NCBI GenBank assembly: GCA_963210315.1 | Contig: OY723260.1 | Location: forward strand, 2,170,001-2,234,000 | Origin: Rhynchopus euleeides | Taxonomy: Eukaryota > Euglenozoa > Diplonemea > Diplonemida > Diplonemidae | Direction of reading: 5' to 3' | Length of the DNA: 64,000 nucleotides | Shown here: piece by piece, positions 19,141-30,645 of the stretch | How the letters are laid out: every line of letters begins with the position of its first letter | Position numbering within the stretch: the first letter of the stretch is position 1 | Program-made: the position numbers and the translations under genes | Notes under the pieces: generated by a model | Told to the model about the DNA's origin: nothing | Seen by the model: only the letters and a program-made list of their open reading frames with translations | Database searches by the model: none

Positions 19141-19336
19141 CCATCACCCCGCGCAGACCCGCGCACCGCACAGACACACTGTGGTGCCCCATGCAACTGT
19201 GATACCTGTACACAGCCTCGTTGGTTCGTGCGGTGTGTTCTCTCAACACCTAGGACGGTCACCGGCACATCACACTGATACCCAGACACAGCTTCTCCAA
19301 CACAGGTGGTTCTTCGTGTCGACACTTCACCACACC

Positions 19337-20752
19337 ATGGCGTGTGTTGCCACCAGCCCTGCTGCTGCTTCTCTCACGGATGTGGAAAAGAAGGCCGCTG
19401 CCCTGCGTGCAGAGAAGAAGGATGCCATGCGGAAGCGCAAGTTGGTGAAGAATCACACCGTTGTGCCGACACCGATATCCATCGCAGGGCTTGCGGTACA
19501 GCTGTATGCTGGCGGGGAAGACGAGCTCCATGCTGTCACTGCCTTGCGGGTGATGCTGCGTGATGCGAACCAACGGCCTACCGACATGGTGATTGCCGCA
19601 TCGCCTCCTGTCGTGCCGAAGCTGGTGGAGTTGCTCTCGCACTCCAACCCACAGCTGCAGCTCCACTCTGCCTGGTTACTCAGCAACATCACGGCCGACA
19701 CCACCCAGCAGACGGCTGTTGTCGTGCAGCACGGCGCACTGCCGCCCATCATCCGCATGCTGTCCAGCTCGAACAACGACCTGCAGCGGTCCGCCGCCTG
19801 CTGCCTCGGGAACATTGCGGGTGACAGCACCAACATGCGCGACACGGCCCTCGATGCCGGTGCCTTGCAGCCCCTCCTGGCCAGCCTGCACGTGGGTTCC
19901 CCACTCAAGCTGAAGCGGGACAGAGCATACGCGCTTTCCCAACTGCTGCACGGCAAGCCTGCTGTGCGGCAGAGTGCAGTGCGTGCCGCAGTGCCTGTTC
20001 TGTCTCCCCTGATCTCTGTTGATGACACACAGACCGTCATCGACGCGCTGTGGGGTCTGAGCGATGCGTGCGATGGGCCAGACACAGGCATTCAAACTGT
20101 GCTGGACAGTGGTGTGCTACCCCGTGTGATCTCGAAGCTGGCAGATGAAGACCCTCAGATCCGGGCCCCTGCACTGCGTATTGTGGGGAACATGACGCTG
20201 CACGACGATGAGAGACAGGCGGTGTTAGATGCCGGTGCTGCACTGGCCATACGCAAGCTGCTGTCAGTTCCCCAGAAGGACGAGGTGGCAAGGGAGTGTC
20301 TGTGGGTCATCAGCAACGTTGCTGTAGGGACACCTTCGCAGCTGCAGCAGCTTGTCGACCTCGACTTCATGCCGATTGTTGTGGATCTCCTCACATTGCA
20401 GAAAAATATGCTGCCCGCAGAAGTGATGAAGGAGGCTGTCTGGGTGCTGGCGAATGCCATGGAGGGATGCACCGAGGAGCAGCGCACCGCGTTCTTCAAC
20501 GAAGGCTTTGTCCCAGCCTTCGTTGCGTGTCTGAAACACTCCGGATCGTGTGCAGAAACTGATAAAGTGAGTCTGAAGGGTCTGGAATTCCTGATGGAGC
20601 ACGGCACAACCCTGTCGGGGTCTGGGGACAACCCCTGTGTCTCGGCTGCAGTCGATGCTGGTATTGTGGACGCACTGCGATCCTGCGCATCGAACGGGAG
20701 ACATGTGATGGCATTTGCCAAGAAGTGGTTTCCTCTTGCTTCCGAAGCTTGA
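19337..20752 (+). CDS. Importin-alpha-like armadillo-repeat protein, copy 3
   Basis: 471 residues from CACCATGGCG; frames upstream of this ATG are open but belong to the flank. The N-terminal basic segment (ADVEKK-type, MRKRKLVKNH) is kept. ARM repeats carry LLSNITAD, CCLGNIAGD, ALWGLSDAC, ALRIVGNMTLHDDE and CLWVISNVAVG. The second-repeat Trp is Cys, and the repeat carrying the usual TGDD signature has LHDD. The region around residues 95-110 (LHSAWLLSN) differs from the sister copies. Expected role: NLS-cargo adaptor in nuclear import. The 5' flank keeps the CAACACAG acceptor-like site. No internal stop, so likely functional. Confidence 0.85.
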   Translation: MACVATSPAAASLTDVEKKAAALRAEKKDAMRKRKLVKNHTVVPTPISIAGLAVQLYAGGEDELHAVTALRVMLRDANQRPTDMVIAASPPVVPKLVELLSHSNPQLQLHSAWLLSNITADTTQQTAVVVQHGALPPIIRMLSSSNNDLQRSAACCLGNIAGDSTNMRDTALDAGALQPLLASLHVGSPLKLKRDRAYALSQLLHGKPAVRQSAVRAAVPVLSPLISVDDTQTVIDALWGLSDACDGPDTGIQTVLDSGVLPRVISKLADEDPQIRAPALRIVGNMTLHDDERQAVLDAGAALAIRKLLSVPQKDEVARECLWVISNVAVGTPSQLQQLVDLDFMPIVVDLLTLQKNMLPAEVMKEAVWVLANAMEGCTEEQRTAFFNEGFVPAFVACLKHSGSCAETDKVSLKGLEFLMEHGTTLSGSGDNPCVSAAVDAGIVDALRSCASNGRHVMAFAKKWFPLASEA

Positions 20753-20784
20753 GTCTTGTGTCACGCTGGGACAGTGCCTGACCG

Positions 20785-20972
20785 CCTGCACGTCCGCAGC
20801 GTCAGCGGTGTGACACGCGAGTCGCTCGGTGCCGGCATCGCGTCAACCCTGGAAGACCCCGCTGCGTTGTGTGTCGCGAACGACAACCGGCAGGACTTGT
20901 CTCTCTTTGTTCCCCGCTCCGTCCCCTCTGACGCGGAGGAAGTCGCAGCGGGATTACAGGCCAGAGTCAGAC
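20785..20972 (+). pseudogene. Exon-like fragment of unidentified gene downstream of ARM copy 3
   Basis: An open, codon-biased stretch encoding RSVSGVTRESLGAGIASTLE ... SDAEEVAAGLQARVRQ ends at CAGACAG followed by GTCTTCTCC and C-tracts. No start codon or downstream exon was found. It may belong with the 18.8-19.1 kb fragment on the other side of the ARM gene, but the two show no direct overlap. Confidence 0.35.
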
Positions 20973-21660
20973 AGGTCTTCTCCCCCCCCCACCCCCTCCA
21001 CACGCGAACTTCCACAACAAGCAGACCTGGATGACCTGACCCCCCCCACCCCTCTCTCTCCTTTGTATCCTCTGACCGAGCAAGACCCCACCCCTCCACC
21101 TCCACCCCCACCCTGAGACGGCACCGATTCGCACGCGCTGCTCAAGAACGGTTACGTGGGCGCCCCTCGGATCATCACAACTGAGGGTTCAGCATTTTGG
21201 TAGCAGCAACAAACCTTTCAACGGCTTGCACCCAGCGCTGATTTCACATTTTTAAGCACATGCATGGTGCGTGAAATAGTAGAAGTGCTTCCGACGACCT
21301 GCTTCCTTTTCTGTGTGTCTAGCTATCTCGTGTTCACATGTGCTCCACCCACATCAAATCATCATCAGCTCGAGGGTGATGGAGCGCATCTTTAAGGAAG
21401 AAGGAATGACGGTCGCTACGCTTTTCTTTTACCTTTAGCAAAACGGTCTGCGGGGCCAAGAGCCCTCAGGGAATCAGCGACCCTGCCATGCACAGCTGGA
21501 GGTCGCGACTTCCCTGATTTTGGAGCAGTTTTGAACATGGCCGACAACAGCATCTGTCTTTGAACTTACCTATCACCCCCCACCACCACCCCCCACCCTC
21601 CAACCCCCCCAAACCAAGGCAGGGCTGGGCCGCCCCACCCCACCCCCCCCCCCCCCCTCA
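20973..21660. other. Upstream region of the transporter gene
   Basis: No gene. Contains long C-rich tracts (20985-21115, 21575-21658) and the dispersed acceptor-like module at 21531-21580, 80 bp before the transporter ATG. Confidence 0.5.
21531..21580 (+). promoter_or_regulatory. Acceptor-like module, copy 2, before the transporter start
   Basis: Shares the GAACATGG lead and GTCTTTGAACTTACCT core with the copies at 3671 and 56837. It is followed by a C-rich tract. AG dinucleotides (ACCAAG, AAGGCAG) at about 21614-21622 could be the acceptor. It may serve as branch point plus polypyrimidine tract for cis- or trans-splicing. Confidence 0.5.
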
Positions 21661-23605
21661 ATGTCGTACCTCAGCAATGCCTCGGGGGATGCGGACGCGA
21701 TGTGCGGCAGCTTCGGGTCGAAGGATGCGCCAGGAGGCACGGGGTCGTCACGCGAGTGGCGCGTCGACCTGCGGGAAGTCGGCGCCCGCCTCAACGTCAG
21801 GGTATCACATCTGCTGGACGGGATGCGGGCCACTGGATCGCTCCCCTCGACATACGACACGCCTGCCGGCGCCATCCTCTCCTACAACTCATGCGGCGGC
21901 CCCCTTGCGCCCGGCGCAAGCGACTGCGGCGCCAGCAGCATCGCCCGCTCGCAAGCTGCGACGGGCGAGGGCCCCGGGTCCCTCCGCCTCTCCAGCGCCG
22001 GCTCCACCACCCCCAGGTTTGTGACGGAGCGCATCCCGGTGCGCAACATGCCTGTCCCTTCCACCAGCTCCCGCACTATCGACTACAACAGCGCCGTCGT
22101 GACGGGCTACTCCCCTGCGTCACGCCCTGTTCTGAGCTACGACCCGCAGACCGGGTCCCTCTCCATCCACCGCTCCTCCTTCTCGCCTGTCGACGACTCG
22201 CAGGGCGCCTACGACAGCGAGAGCTGCAGCTACGACGTTGCGGACCGCGACCCCCCCACACCTGCCATCGGGCCGCATGTGCATACGGAGGACGATGCTC
22301 TGCTGCTCTCAGAGAGGCAGGGGCTGCCCTCGACATCCCCTCCGCCCAAGCCTCGGAAGAGCGTCGGGTTTCTCACCTTCGAGGGCAAGCCCATCGAGAG
22401 CGTCTATCTGTATGAGGCGACGGATCAGGAGGCGCTCGTGTTGGATGTGTCGTATGCACGTCCGAAGTGGGCCTGGGTGTGCCTGGTGTTGGTCAACGGG
22501 CTGCTGGCCTACGCCGCGTATGACATACAGAAGATGGAGAAGGAGTCGGCGCTGTCCAGCAACATCGCGCCCCCCGTGCTGGCGTGGTGGACCAGCATCG
22601 GGCAGGTGCTGCTGCTCGCGTTCCTCTTCCCCTGCATGTGGCAACCCGCGTCGGGCGACAGGCAGTTCGTCAGGACCTGGCGTGGGGCGGGCATGCTGGT
22701 CCTTCTCGGTGTTGCGATGGCGTTGGAGCGTGCGCTTGCACAGGTGGCGCTGGACTACACATCAAACAAACAGGGAGGGGATGTGCCTGCGCATATTGCG
22801 AACACGCAGGAGACGGTGATGCTGTTGGTGGGGCGCGCCTTCATGCGGCAGCGTGTCATCTGCACCGAGGTGGGCTCGGCGCTGACTGCCCTGATCGGGA
22901 TGGGCTTGATGATGGGCAGCGCTCTGCACGACGGGTCCAGCCCCAACGTGATCGTGGGTGTGGCGATCGGGGTGGGGTCCTCCGTGTTCAGCGCCATCGA
23001 GCTGGTGCTGGCGCACAAGATGCGCAACTCGGTCCCGCTCATCGTGCTGATGTTCCTGTCGCAGCTGATCTCCTCCGTCATCCACTTCCCCCTGGCCCTC
23101 ATCTGGGGGGCGTCCGTTTCGGACATCTTCAACGAGGTGCCGACGTACACCGAGTGGCGGTACTGCACAGCGGTCGCCGCCCTGTCGCTGGGCAACCTCT
23201 TCCTCATACATCTACTGTCCTTCCTGCACCCTGTGACGGTATCTTTGGCGATCTCTGCGCAGCTGGTGATCGTGCTGACCTTTGTCGAGGACAACGACAG
23301 CCTCCTGTCTGCCGGGTATGCCACAGCCGCTTGACTGTGTTGTGCAAAAGAGTGTGTCGACGCAACTTGCGATATTCAAATAAAAGGGGGGCGGTCTGCC
23401 TGAACCCCGCACACCACCGCCACACGGAGTGTTGATAATGGACGGGATGGGATGAACACGGAAAAAGGATTTGACTATCACCACCACACCACACACACAC
23501 AGGTACCTCGTCGGGGTGACACTGCTGCTGACGTCCAGCGTTTGGGGGAGCATCATGTCTGCCAAGGCACGCCGTGATGTGTCCTTCGAAGTGGACCTGA
23601 AGTAA
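21661..23605 (+). CDS. Multi-pass DMT/SLC35-like membrane transporter (two exons)
   Basis: CDS join(21661..23315, 23503..23605), about 585 residues. The first ~265 residues are Ser/Pro-rich and hydrophilic, probably cytosolic. From residue about 271 come some ten hydrophobic helices (WVCLVLVNGLLAYAAY, VLAWWTSIGQVLLLAFLF, MLVLLGVAMALERALAQ, LTALIGMGLMMG, IVGVAIGVGSSVFSAIELVLA, LIVLMFLSQLISS, LSFLHPVTVSLAISAQLVIVLTF). The last helix (YLVGVTLLLTSSVWGSIM) and a short charged tail come from exon 2. Without splicing the frame ends at 23334 and loses that helix. The layout and the late FLHPVTVSLA motif suit the drug/metabolite transporter superfamily (nucleotide-sugar or EamA-like). Substrate and compartment cannot be read from the sequence. 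Confidence 0.78.
23316..23502 (+). other. Spliceosomal intron (187 bp) in the transporter gene
   Basis: Donor GTATGCC after GCCGG and acceptor CACACACACAG before GTACCTC. It is phase 2. Splicing restores GYLVGV and a full C-terminal transmembrane helix ending in TAA at 23603-23605. Confidence 0.75.
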
Positions 23606-25975
23606 TGAATTTGCGAAACTCGGCCCGACGGCATGCCATGTTGTGTTTCAGAGGATCGCAGCACGTGGAGGCGGGGGAGGAGGAGGGGGGGTGGGGGGGA
23701 AGCCGTAACACCAGCAAGGCACCGGGCGACTGCTGCTCTATTTTCGGAAGATAAATGGCAGGGCCGCCCGGCAGTCACAATGAGGGGCGATCGCTTATTC
23801 ACAAAATCCTCACAAGAGATAGACTTCGGCAAAGTGTATTTTGCCCCCCCGTTGCCTTCTTGCGGGCCTCAGATCTGTGTGTCAGCCTTCTGTCGTGGTT
23901 CGTGCTGCGATGTGTTGGCCACCCTCTGTTTCCCCGGGGCAAGGCCCGTGCTGCAAATGGGGAACTGGCGTTCAGGATTCATTCGGGTGTGTGTCTCGTG
24001 TGTCCTGTGGTGGGCCAAGCGTGTGTCTTTATCGAGCGAGTCAGGCGGCACTCTGCACATCCCTGCTGGCGCCACAGCCAAAGCCAGGGTGAATCACCTT
24101 GGCACGGCGCAATGCCTTTTGGCTCGTGCCACGCGCCACAGGGTCTGCTTGATGGGTGGCTCCGCCACCGGGGTCCCCGAGACGAATCATCCGACAAAAA
24201 AAATACAGGCATCACACACTGTCCAGCATCGATTTCTCTGCCCATCGGTCGAGCTCGAGGGGTTTCGATATTTGCACCCACCTCCCGCAGGAACCTATGC
24301 AGTGATGGGGAGCTCCGTACCTACATGATGCTCGGAACCTTCAGCCTTGCCATCTGCATGGTTGATGTCGACTTCTACCAGTTGGATCTGCAGGTGTTGG
24401 GATGAGGGCGGAGGGGCAGGCTCTCAAGGAAGACGCGCGCTTATGGCAATTTGAGCACGCGTGTGGGTGGGGGGAGGGGGGAGGAGGGAGGGTTATTGAA
24501 GGCTTGGGGCCAAGGCGTTTGTGTTCTGTGATCTCTTTCCCAACGGGGAGGGGGGCGGGTGGGTCGGTGGGGGGGAGAGGGGTGGTGGTGGTCCGTATAA
24601 CCGCACATTATCTGTCCGTGTCTGTGTCTGTATCAGTCATACCTGTCATTTCACACCCCCGCCCCCCTCCCGCCGCTCCCCCGCTGCGACTGCTGCGCAG
24701 CGCAGCGCAGCGCAGCGCGGCGTGGGCACTGCGGTCTGGACTTTCTTAGACTCACTTGTGTAGGGGGTAGGTGGCGCTTGTTTTTTTTGTCAGGAATCTC
24801 TCACTCACGCGTATGGAAGCATGAACGCATTTGCCAAACCCAATGTGAGAGATATTGGCAGTGAAGCGAGCTCAGGCAGAGCAGCAGGGCAGGCGTTTGA
24901 AACGAGATGAGGCACGAGTGGAGTCGACAACAAAGTGGGTTGACCTCAAGACAACGTGGGTGGTGAGCGAGCAGGTCGTTCCTGCTGAATGAACCCAACG
25001 GGGACCACCGCTCGATAGTGTACACAAGTGAGCCGCCGAACAATACAGCCTGCGACCTGACACACTTTTGAGAGCGAAGCCCCCCAACACGTTTGCATGT
25101 GTCGGGGAAAAGAAGTGAGAAGATGGCGGGGGGGGGGGGGGCAGGGAGGGGGGCGGGGGGCTGTGCATGTTAAAACCATCAATAAATTTGAGGGGGGGCG
25201 TCTCAGAGAGGTCTCGGAGTGCCCCAACAAACAGCGAACAACTGACACACACTTTTTTTTTGGCACAGTGCCAAGTTCCCCCATCCCCACCCACCCTGAA
25301 ATCAGAAAAAGAAAACGGTTCAACTGAATTGGCCCCAATCACAGGCCACTGGGAAGGCCCTCGATTCGAGCGTGCAGTGTGGGACGAGCTGCTCTCGCAA
25401 AATAGGCGGCACGCCAGCACATATGCATCTGTGAGAGGGGGGAGAGGGGCCTTTCGGTAATTATGCTTTCTTTTTTGTTGCGAGTCCATTTTTTTTCCTT
25501 TCTGAACATAGCCAATATCACACCCATATCCACCCATGCGCGCACCCCGACGCACAACGTGGGTCATGCAGAGTCTACTACACTCAGCAGTGGCCGCTAC
25601 GCACAGATGTGCCCAACAGAGGACAATGGGAAACCGAACGTGCTCTCCCGCACTCGATGGGGGACTTCGCTCAGAAATGCAGGAATTCACTGCATTTTCA
25701 ATTCTGAAAAGTGAGAGAAGGAGACGAGAGAAGAACTGTGAGCCCCGCCTCACAAAAACCTGGCTGCAAGGTTGTGACACACAGTGCGGCGCAGAGCGAA
25801 GGCCCTCAATATTGTCTTGATCCCCAATTCCACAACCCCGCAATTGATTGTTACTACGCAATAGTACCCCCCCGCTCCTGCCAGTGTGAAAAAGATCGCC
25901 GGCAGCGCTTTTGGGCGACAAAAAATGCAACCTCCCTCATCAGGCTGCAGGGTGTTGCCTTTGTGTTGTTTTTTT
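23606..25975. other. Gene-poor region
   Basis: No complete gene supported. One exon-like piece ends at 24405 (listed separately). Simple features: G-rich tracts at about 23670-23700, 24465-24495 and 25125-25160, and a GCGCA run near 24695-24720. Long reading frames here are low-complexity or lack family signatures. Confidence 0.4.
24292..24405 (+). pseudogene. Possible isolated terminal exon
   Basis: After a CTCCCGCAG acceptor-like site, the frame reads NLCSDGELRTYMMLGTFSLA and ICMVDVDFYQLDLQVLG before TGA. It has one short hydrophobic stretch and host-like codon use. No upstream exon was located, so it may be a stranded exon or chance. Confidence 0.25.
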
Positions 25976-26260
25976 TACTAGTTACGAGCGACGAAGCGTA
26001 GCGAGGTCGCGAAGTAACGAAGGAAATCGTACGACTGAAGCTTTGGATAAGCACCTCATGCCACTTCACAGGGCCTCAACACAGCCTTGAGACAGCAAGT
26101 GTGTGCTCAACAAAAAGTAGTCCGGAACTGTTCTCCCACAGTTGCTGGACGGGGTGTCTATAATAAAGCGAAAGGAGTACGATTTCCCGGAGATTTGGCG
26201 CCACAAACAAAAAAAAACAACGGGTCTTCGCTACGGGGTGATCGTCAGTGCATTTTGGTG
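25976..26260 (+). repeat. Dispersed repeat related to 7705-7850
   Basis: Both loci begin with ACTAGTTACGAGCGACGAAG and end with the CAACAAAAAGT..TCCGGAACTG ... GTGTCTATAATAAAGCGAA block. This copy has an extra ~110 bp in the middle. It is probably a short non-autonomous element; no coding potential. Confidence 0.6.
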
Positions 26261-26334
26261 CATTCCTAAGAAGAAATAGGTGAAAACTGACGAAGAATAA
26301 CGAAGCATAACGACCAGCGAAGACCCCCAACAAG

Positions 26335-26525
26335 CCTTATCTATTCTCGCACACTCGTGTGTGCAGGATAGCCCTGTCACCACAGCAGGCGACACACCAA
26401 ACGTGCTCTATATACACTAGCCCCGCCCCCTTTGTTCAGGTTCATGGGTGTGACTGCCATTTTCAGGGTTGTGGGCAGAAGCGTCAACGCATCAACAGAA
26501 GAACACCATGCTGAGGGTGGGACGC
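26335..26525 (+). mobile_element. Second solo YR-element-like remnant
   Basis: Resembles 18062-18250: CACACTCGTGTG, CACCACAGCA, AAACGTGCTCTA, ATACACTA-CCCC, then GCAGAAGCGTCAACGCATCAACA. This is consistent with a terminal-repeat remnant of the YR retroelement family. Confidence 0.55.
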
Positions 26526-29500
26526 AACTGAGCGGTGTTGTGTCCTTTTATGTTCCTCTCCCTTAGCAGACTCTTTCCGAAAAATAAATGAAGAACTGTT
26601 CCCTGGGGGGGCTGAGACTCTCTCACCCCCCCCACTCACTCTCGCATGCTATATCCCGTAAAGAGAAGACCCCCACCGCCCCCCCCCCTCCCCCCGCTCC
26701 CTCTCTCTCTTCTGATCTGCCTACGAACCTCCGGCAACCCAACTCGCCCGTATATCCGTGTGCAGCGCCATTTGTTTTGTGTCTGACAAAACCACCACAC
26801 CCCGCTCCTGCCGCCCCCCCCTCACTCCCAACGCAACTGACCTGTGCGTTGCTGCGGGGGGTGGGCGGGCCGGAGGCAGTTGCTGTCGCAAGGCAGAACA
26901 CAACAGGCAGCAGCAAAGCCACAGCGCCTGCCACCCCTCTCTGGATTGGTGATTGCGCGCAAAGGGGGGTGTGGGTGTGTCGGTGTGTGTGGCAGTGGCA
27001 GGTCGCATCTAAGAGCAAGGCTGCTCGGTGTGCTCTGCATTGCCACGAAAAAAAAAGACTCACGTGTGTGCAAATACGCGTACTAGACGTCCTTCTGTCG
27101 ATATCTTACTTGGCGCTATGGAAACACAAAAATGGAACGAAGAAAAATGTTTTGTTGACCGCTTCCACCACTCCTCTGCACAAATCTCACGACCGGCTAT
27201 TGTGTGTTTGTGTTGTCTGAAGTACAGAAGGTGTGGTGGAGCACGAAGAAAGGGAAACATGACAGAGGTGATGACGCCAGTCCTTTCTAGTATCGTATTT
27301 CCTCCTATACACAATGCTGCGCTGTGTTTTGGATGGTATAAGTATGAAGCTAAATGTGGAGTCCAAGTCCCGATTCAGGATTGCACTTTTTTTCTCTTTG
27401 GGTTTTTATAGGGAGGGATTTTTTTTTCTCCTTGGGTTTTTTAGGTGGGATTTTTTCCCCACAGGTTTTCTGGGTGAAGTTTTTCGGGGGCAGGTGGTAT
27501 TCTAGTGGGGGATGAGGATGAATCCTCCGGACACCCGCCCCTTTTTCGGTTGTTCCAGCCAAAACCCGGCGTTGTTCCCCAGTCAAGAGCCAGGCGTTCA
27601 CTACCGTGGCCTCCGGCGGCTGGGGGGCTCCGCCCCCCAGACCCCCCGTATGTCGAGCAACCAAATCCTTGAGCTTGTGCCACTGGGCATAGGAAGGGGT
27701 CGTTACAATAACGCCCCGAAAACCCATTTTTGGCACCCCTTGCCTGGCATGTTGCTGTTGTGTTGCCACTATCTCTCATCACACAGGGCGTCCAATACCC
27801 ACACACCACACTCACACTGGTTGTGTGGTGGGGATGGGGGGATTTTCTTGCCCGCGAGGGGGATTGCGCGCCATTTCCCCCCCTAAAAACCCTTGGAGAA
27901 AAAGTGGAATCCCGACCCCTTTTTGGGCCCAAAAAGGCCAAAGTCCCAGGCATACTTGCGTGTGTGTGTGTTTGTGTCCGAAACAACGCGCAGTTAATTA
28001 TTAATAATTCAAAGCATCTCCCCGACAGCGCCCGGCAGATCGACCGGCAGCAAGCTCGCGGGCGGTATACTGTTGGGAAGCAGATCCGAAAGGTTCGCAT
28101 CCCCGTGTGGAACTATAGCACCCGCATCGCGAAACCGGGGGGGGGCGGCATCAGATTGTCTTCTCCTGCCTCCTTCCCTGCTTGGGGTGTCACTCACGTT
28201 TGCCCTGCCGCGAAGGCGACCAGGGCGCACCCTTCCTTGGAAGAAGCCCATTTCCTGTTCGAGCGGTGTCGGTGTGAAAAGGCAGGTAGTGTCCTGACCT
28301 GCTGTGATCACAGGTGTGGTCGCGGCGCCTCCTTCAGTGGAATCAGCGGAATCTGACTTTTGTGATACCCTTTCCGTGTGTACAGCGGGTATGTTGAAGC
28401 TGTGTGACTCCTACTTCCCCCGCGATCGACAGCAGCGCAATCAGCTGGCGTGCTGTGGAGGGGAGGTTGCACCACAAAGAGAGCGGGGTGCTGGAGTGCG
28501 TTTCTACACCACTGCAACAACTTAATCCGCGTGTCTGTGTAGAGTGGCGTGTTTGCTATAGGTCTGAAGGGCGGGTAGCTCGCCTGCCCCCTACCTAAAA
28601 GTGCCGTCGAAAAGAAATGATTTCACGTGTGTATGTATGTGACAGAACGGGTTGCAGGCTGAAGCAGCGCCTTTTCCCCTGCATCAATATATCTTTCACG
28701 TGTGTGCAGTGTTGATCGTGGGGAGCGCGGCGTGTTCGCCACAGTTGCAAATAAAATTTCACCTGTGCGTGCGTTTTGAAACGAGCGAGGTGGGGCTTCG
28801 GTCTAAATTGCAGAAGGCAAGCCAGGCTTGCCCAATTTACGTCAAATTTCAAAAGAACTGAACCGGGTTTGACACAGAGCGGACTCCCCTGTAGTTTACG
28901 TGGCGTGTCCCTTTGGGTGATTGACCCACTGTGTGTAGAGTGGTGTGATGACCCACGGGCCCGAATGGGAGGCCCCAGGGGGAGGACGGCCTGCCCCCTA
29001 CCAGGTGCCACCCCGACGCTTTCCAAAAATATTTATGTATGTGTGTGTCCAGCGGCTGATCGCATCAAGAGCATCTCGGTGCAACAGCATCATTCACGCG
29101 TGTCGAGTGGGCGTGTCGTCTGCAGCATGGAACCGACTTGTCCCACTCCCCCACTCCCCCCACCCCCCCCCCGGCGAAGAAGTACAGTATAGACACGGGA
29201 GGTTTGTACGCCGCCAACACCCCCCTTTGTTTCACCCTTTTGTGTCTTCAGGGGTTTTCCCAAACCAAATAACAGACACCACCACCACCACCACCACTAC
29301 CCCACCCTCCCTGTCACCCCCCCTCTCTGTATCGACGCCAGAAACACGTCTGCCTATAGGGTGCCCAGGTGTGTCTGCCTGCCACAGATCCCCTCATCAT
29401 GCGTGTGCGGTGTGTCTATTGTTGTGCAGTCGAATTCTCCTTCCCTGTTTCGAGTTGGGATACCAGAGGGGGGAACGAAAGAAAAGGCAAATTGCCTCAA

Positions 29501-30645
29501 CCCACTTCCTCCCACGCGGGCTATCGGGGCAGCACGTCTCGAAAAAAAATAATGATTTTCTTATTTTTTTGGAATTTTTTCGAGATTTTGTGAGGGCCTG
29601 TCGCACATGGCAGGGGAGCTGTTGTTCCTGGAGAAGCAGAAATATGTTAAAGCAAAACGAACTCACCCCATTTCACTCCGATGTCCACTAAAAACCGCCC
29701 CACACGGGGCGGGGATCAAATGAACATATCAGAACTTGCATGCCGTCTGTCTTGGAGGCGGGGGGAGGGAGATGGGGGGGGGGGGGGGTGGGGGTGGGTG
29801 GGGCACATTCATTTCAACCTCCTCATCATAATTCTTCTTTTGCGCGGGCTCGCAGATCCATTTTCTTTAGCCCCCCTTCGGTCTGGAGGGGTGCCAAAAC
29901 AAAGCCGGAGTAAAAAAAGCCACAAAGCTCAAGACGCACAACCCACAAGCCACAAGCAATAACCCCACCCCCACGACACCCTCCCCTCTTTTTGAATTAC
30001 TTGTGTAGATGATGATGATATTGACGGATGCATCAGCAAACAAGACACAGGGCTCAGAGCGGGCTGCTGAAACGGTGCTGCGCCTTTCGATTTGGTCACA
30101 GTTTCTGTGTTCCCTTTGAACTCTCGGGACCCCACCCACGCAACCCTTCCCAATCTATTCAACTGGACTCCACAGGGTGGGTCGTTGCTCAGTGTCACTG
30201 TGTCAGACTGTGTTGCCTGACAGACAGCTTGTGGGGCCCACCTTCAGCTCACTTCTGAGCGTTGCAAAGGGGGGTGGGTACCCCCGCTAAGCGGGGGCCA
30301 TACTGTCAGAAATCAGCGGGGGTCTACGGGGCGGCTGACTGCCCCTTTTCGGGAGTAAAACTGCCGATTTGCGGGGGGTCAGACTGCTGATATTCTGGAA
30401 GTCTGCCGCTTTTCGGGGGTCAGACTGCCACGCCAGGGGGTGGGATTCCACTGTGCCGGTGGCGCTGCCCCCCACCCACCCCCCCCCCCCCCTTGTGATT
30501 GCTGGCGGCGATTTGAGAGGCCTCTCAAAGGAAGCCGTCCACTAACCCCGACCCCTCTCTCCGAACCCCCCCCCCCCCCACCCCACCCCCGTTCTCCCCG
30601 CATATGATGGCACGGCGTGTCCCCCCCCCCCCCTCCCCCAGATGG
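26526..30645. other. Gene-poor, repeat-rich region
   Basis: No gene supported. Contents: the GC-hairpin module at 27598-27650; degenerate tandem repeats of about 200 bp between about 28530 and 29110 (CGCCTGCCCCCTACC, TTTCACGTGTGTATG landmarks); ACC microsatellite at 29277-29300; G-tract 29775-29800; and a cluster at about 30270-30450 of GGGGGTCAGACTGC units separated by about 30-40 bp. Confidence 0.4.
27598..27650 (-). repeat. GC-hairpin module (copy 1)
   Basis: Inverted copy of the module also at 40429-40480 and 63815-63866, with a partial copy at 38541-38570. A GGGGGGC-GGA-GCCCCCC hairpin is followed by CAGCCGCCGGAGGCCACGG and TAGTGA. Confidence 0.75.

Noticed and set aside
18968..19336. 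N-terminal extension of ARM copy 3
   Set aside because: The frame is open but corresponds to the flank; sister copies all start at CACCATGGCG with the same protein sequence.
23755..24291. Protein-coding gene of about 216 codons
   Set aside because: No domain, irregular composition and stops in alternative frames; only the last ~115 bp look exon-like.
24872..25930. Minus-strand gene of about 350 codons
   Set aside because: Low-complexity and homopolymer-derived residues, no family motif, no splice or acceptor context.
26526..30645. tRNA, rRNA or snRNA genes
   Set aside because: I searched by eye for tRNA boxes and the U1-like ACTTACCT context; no cloverleaf or complete snRNA could be supported here or elsewhere in the window.
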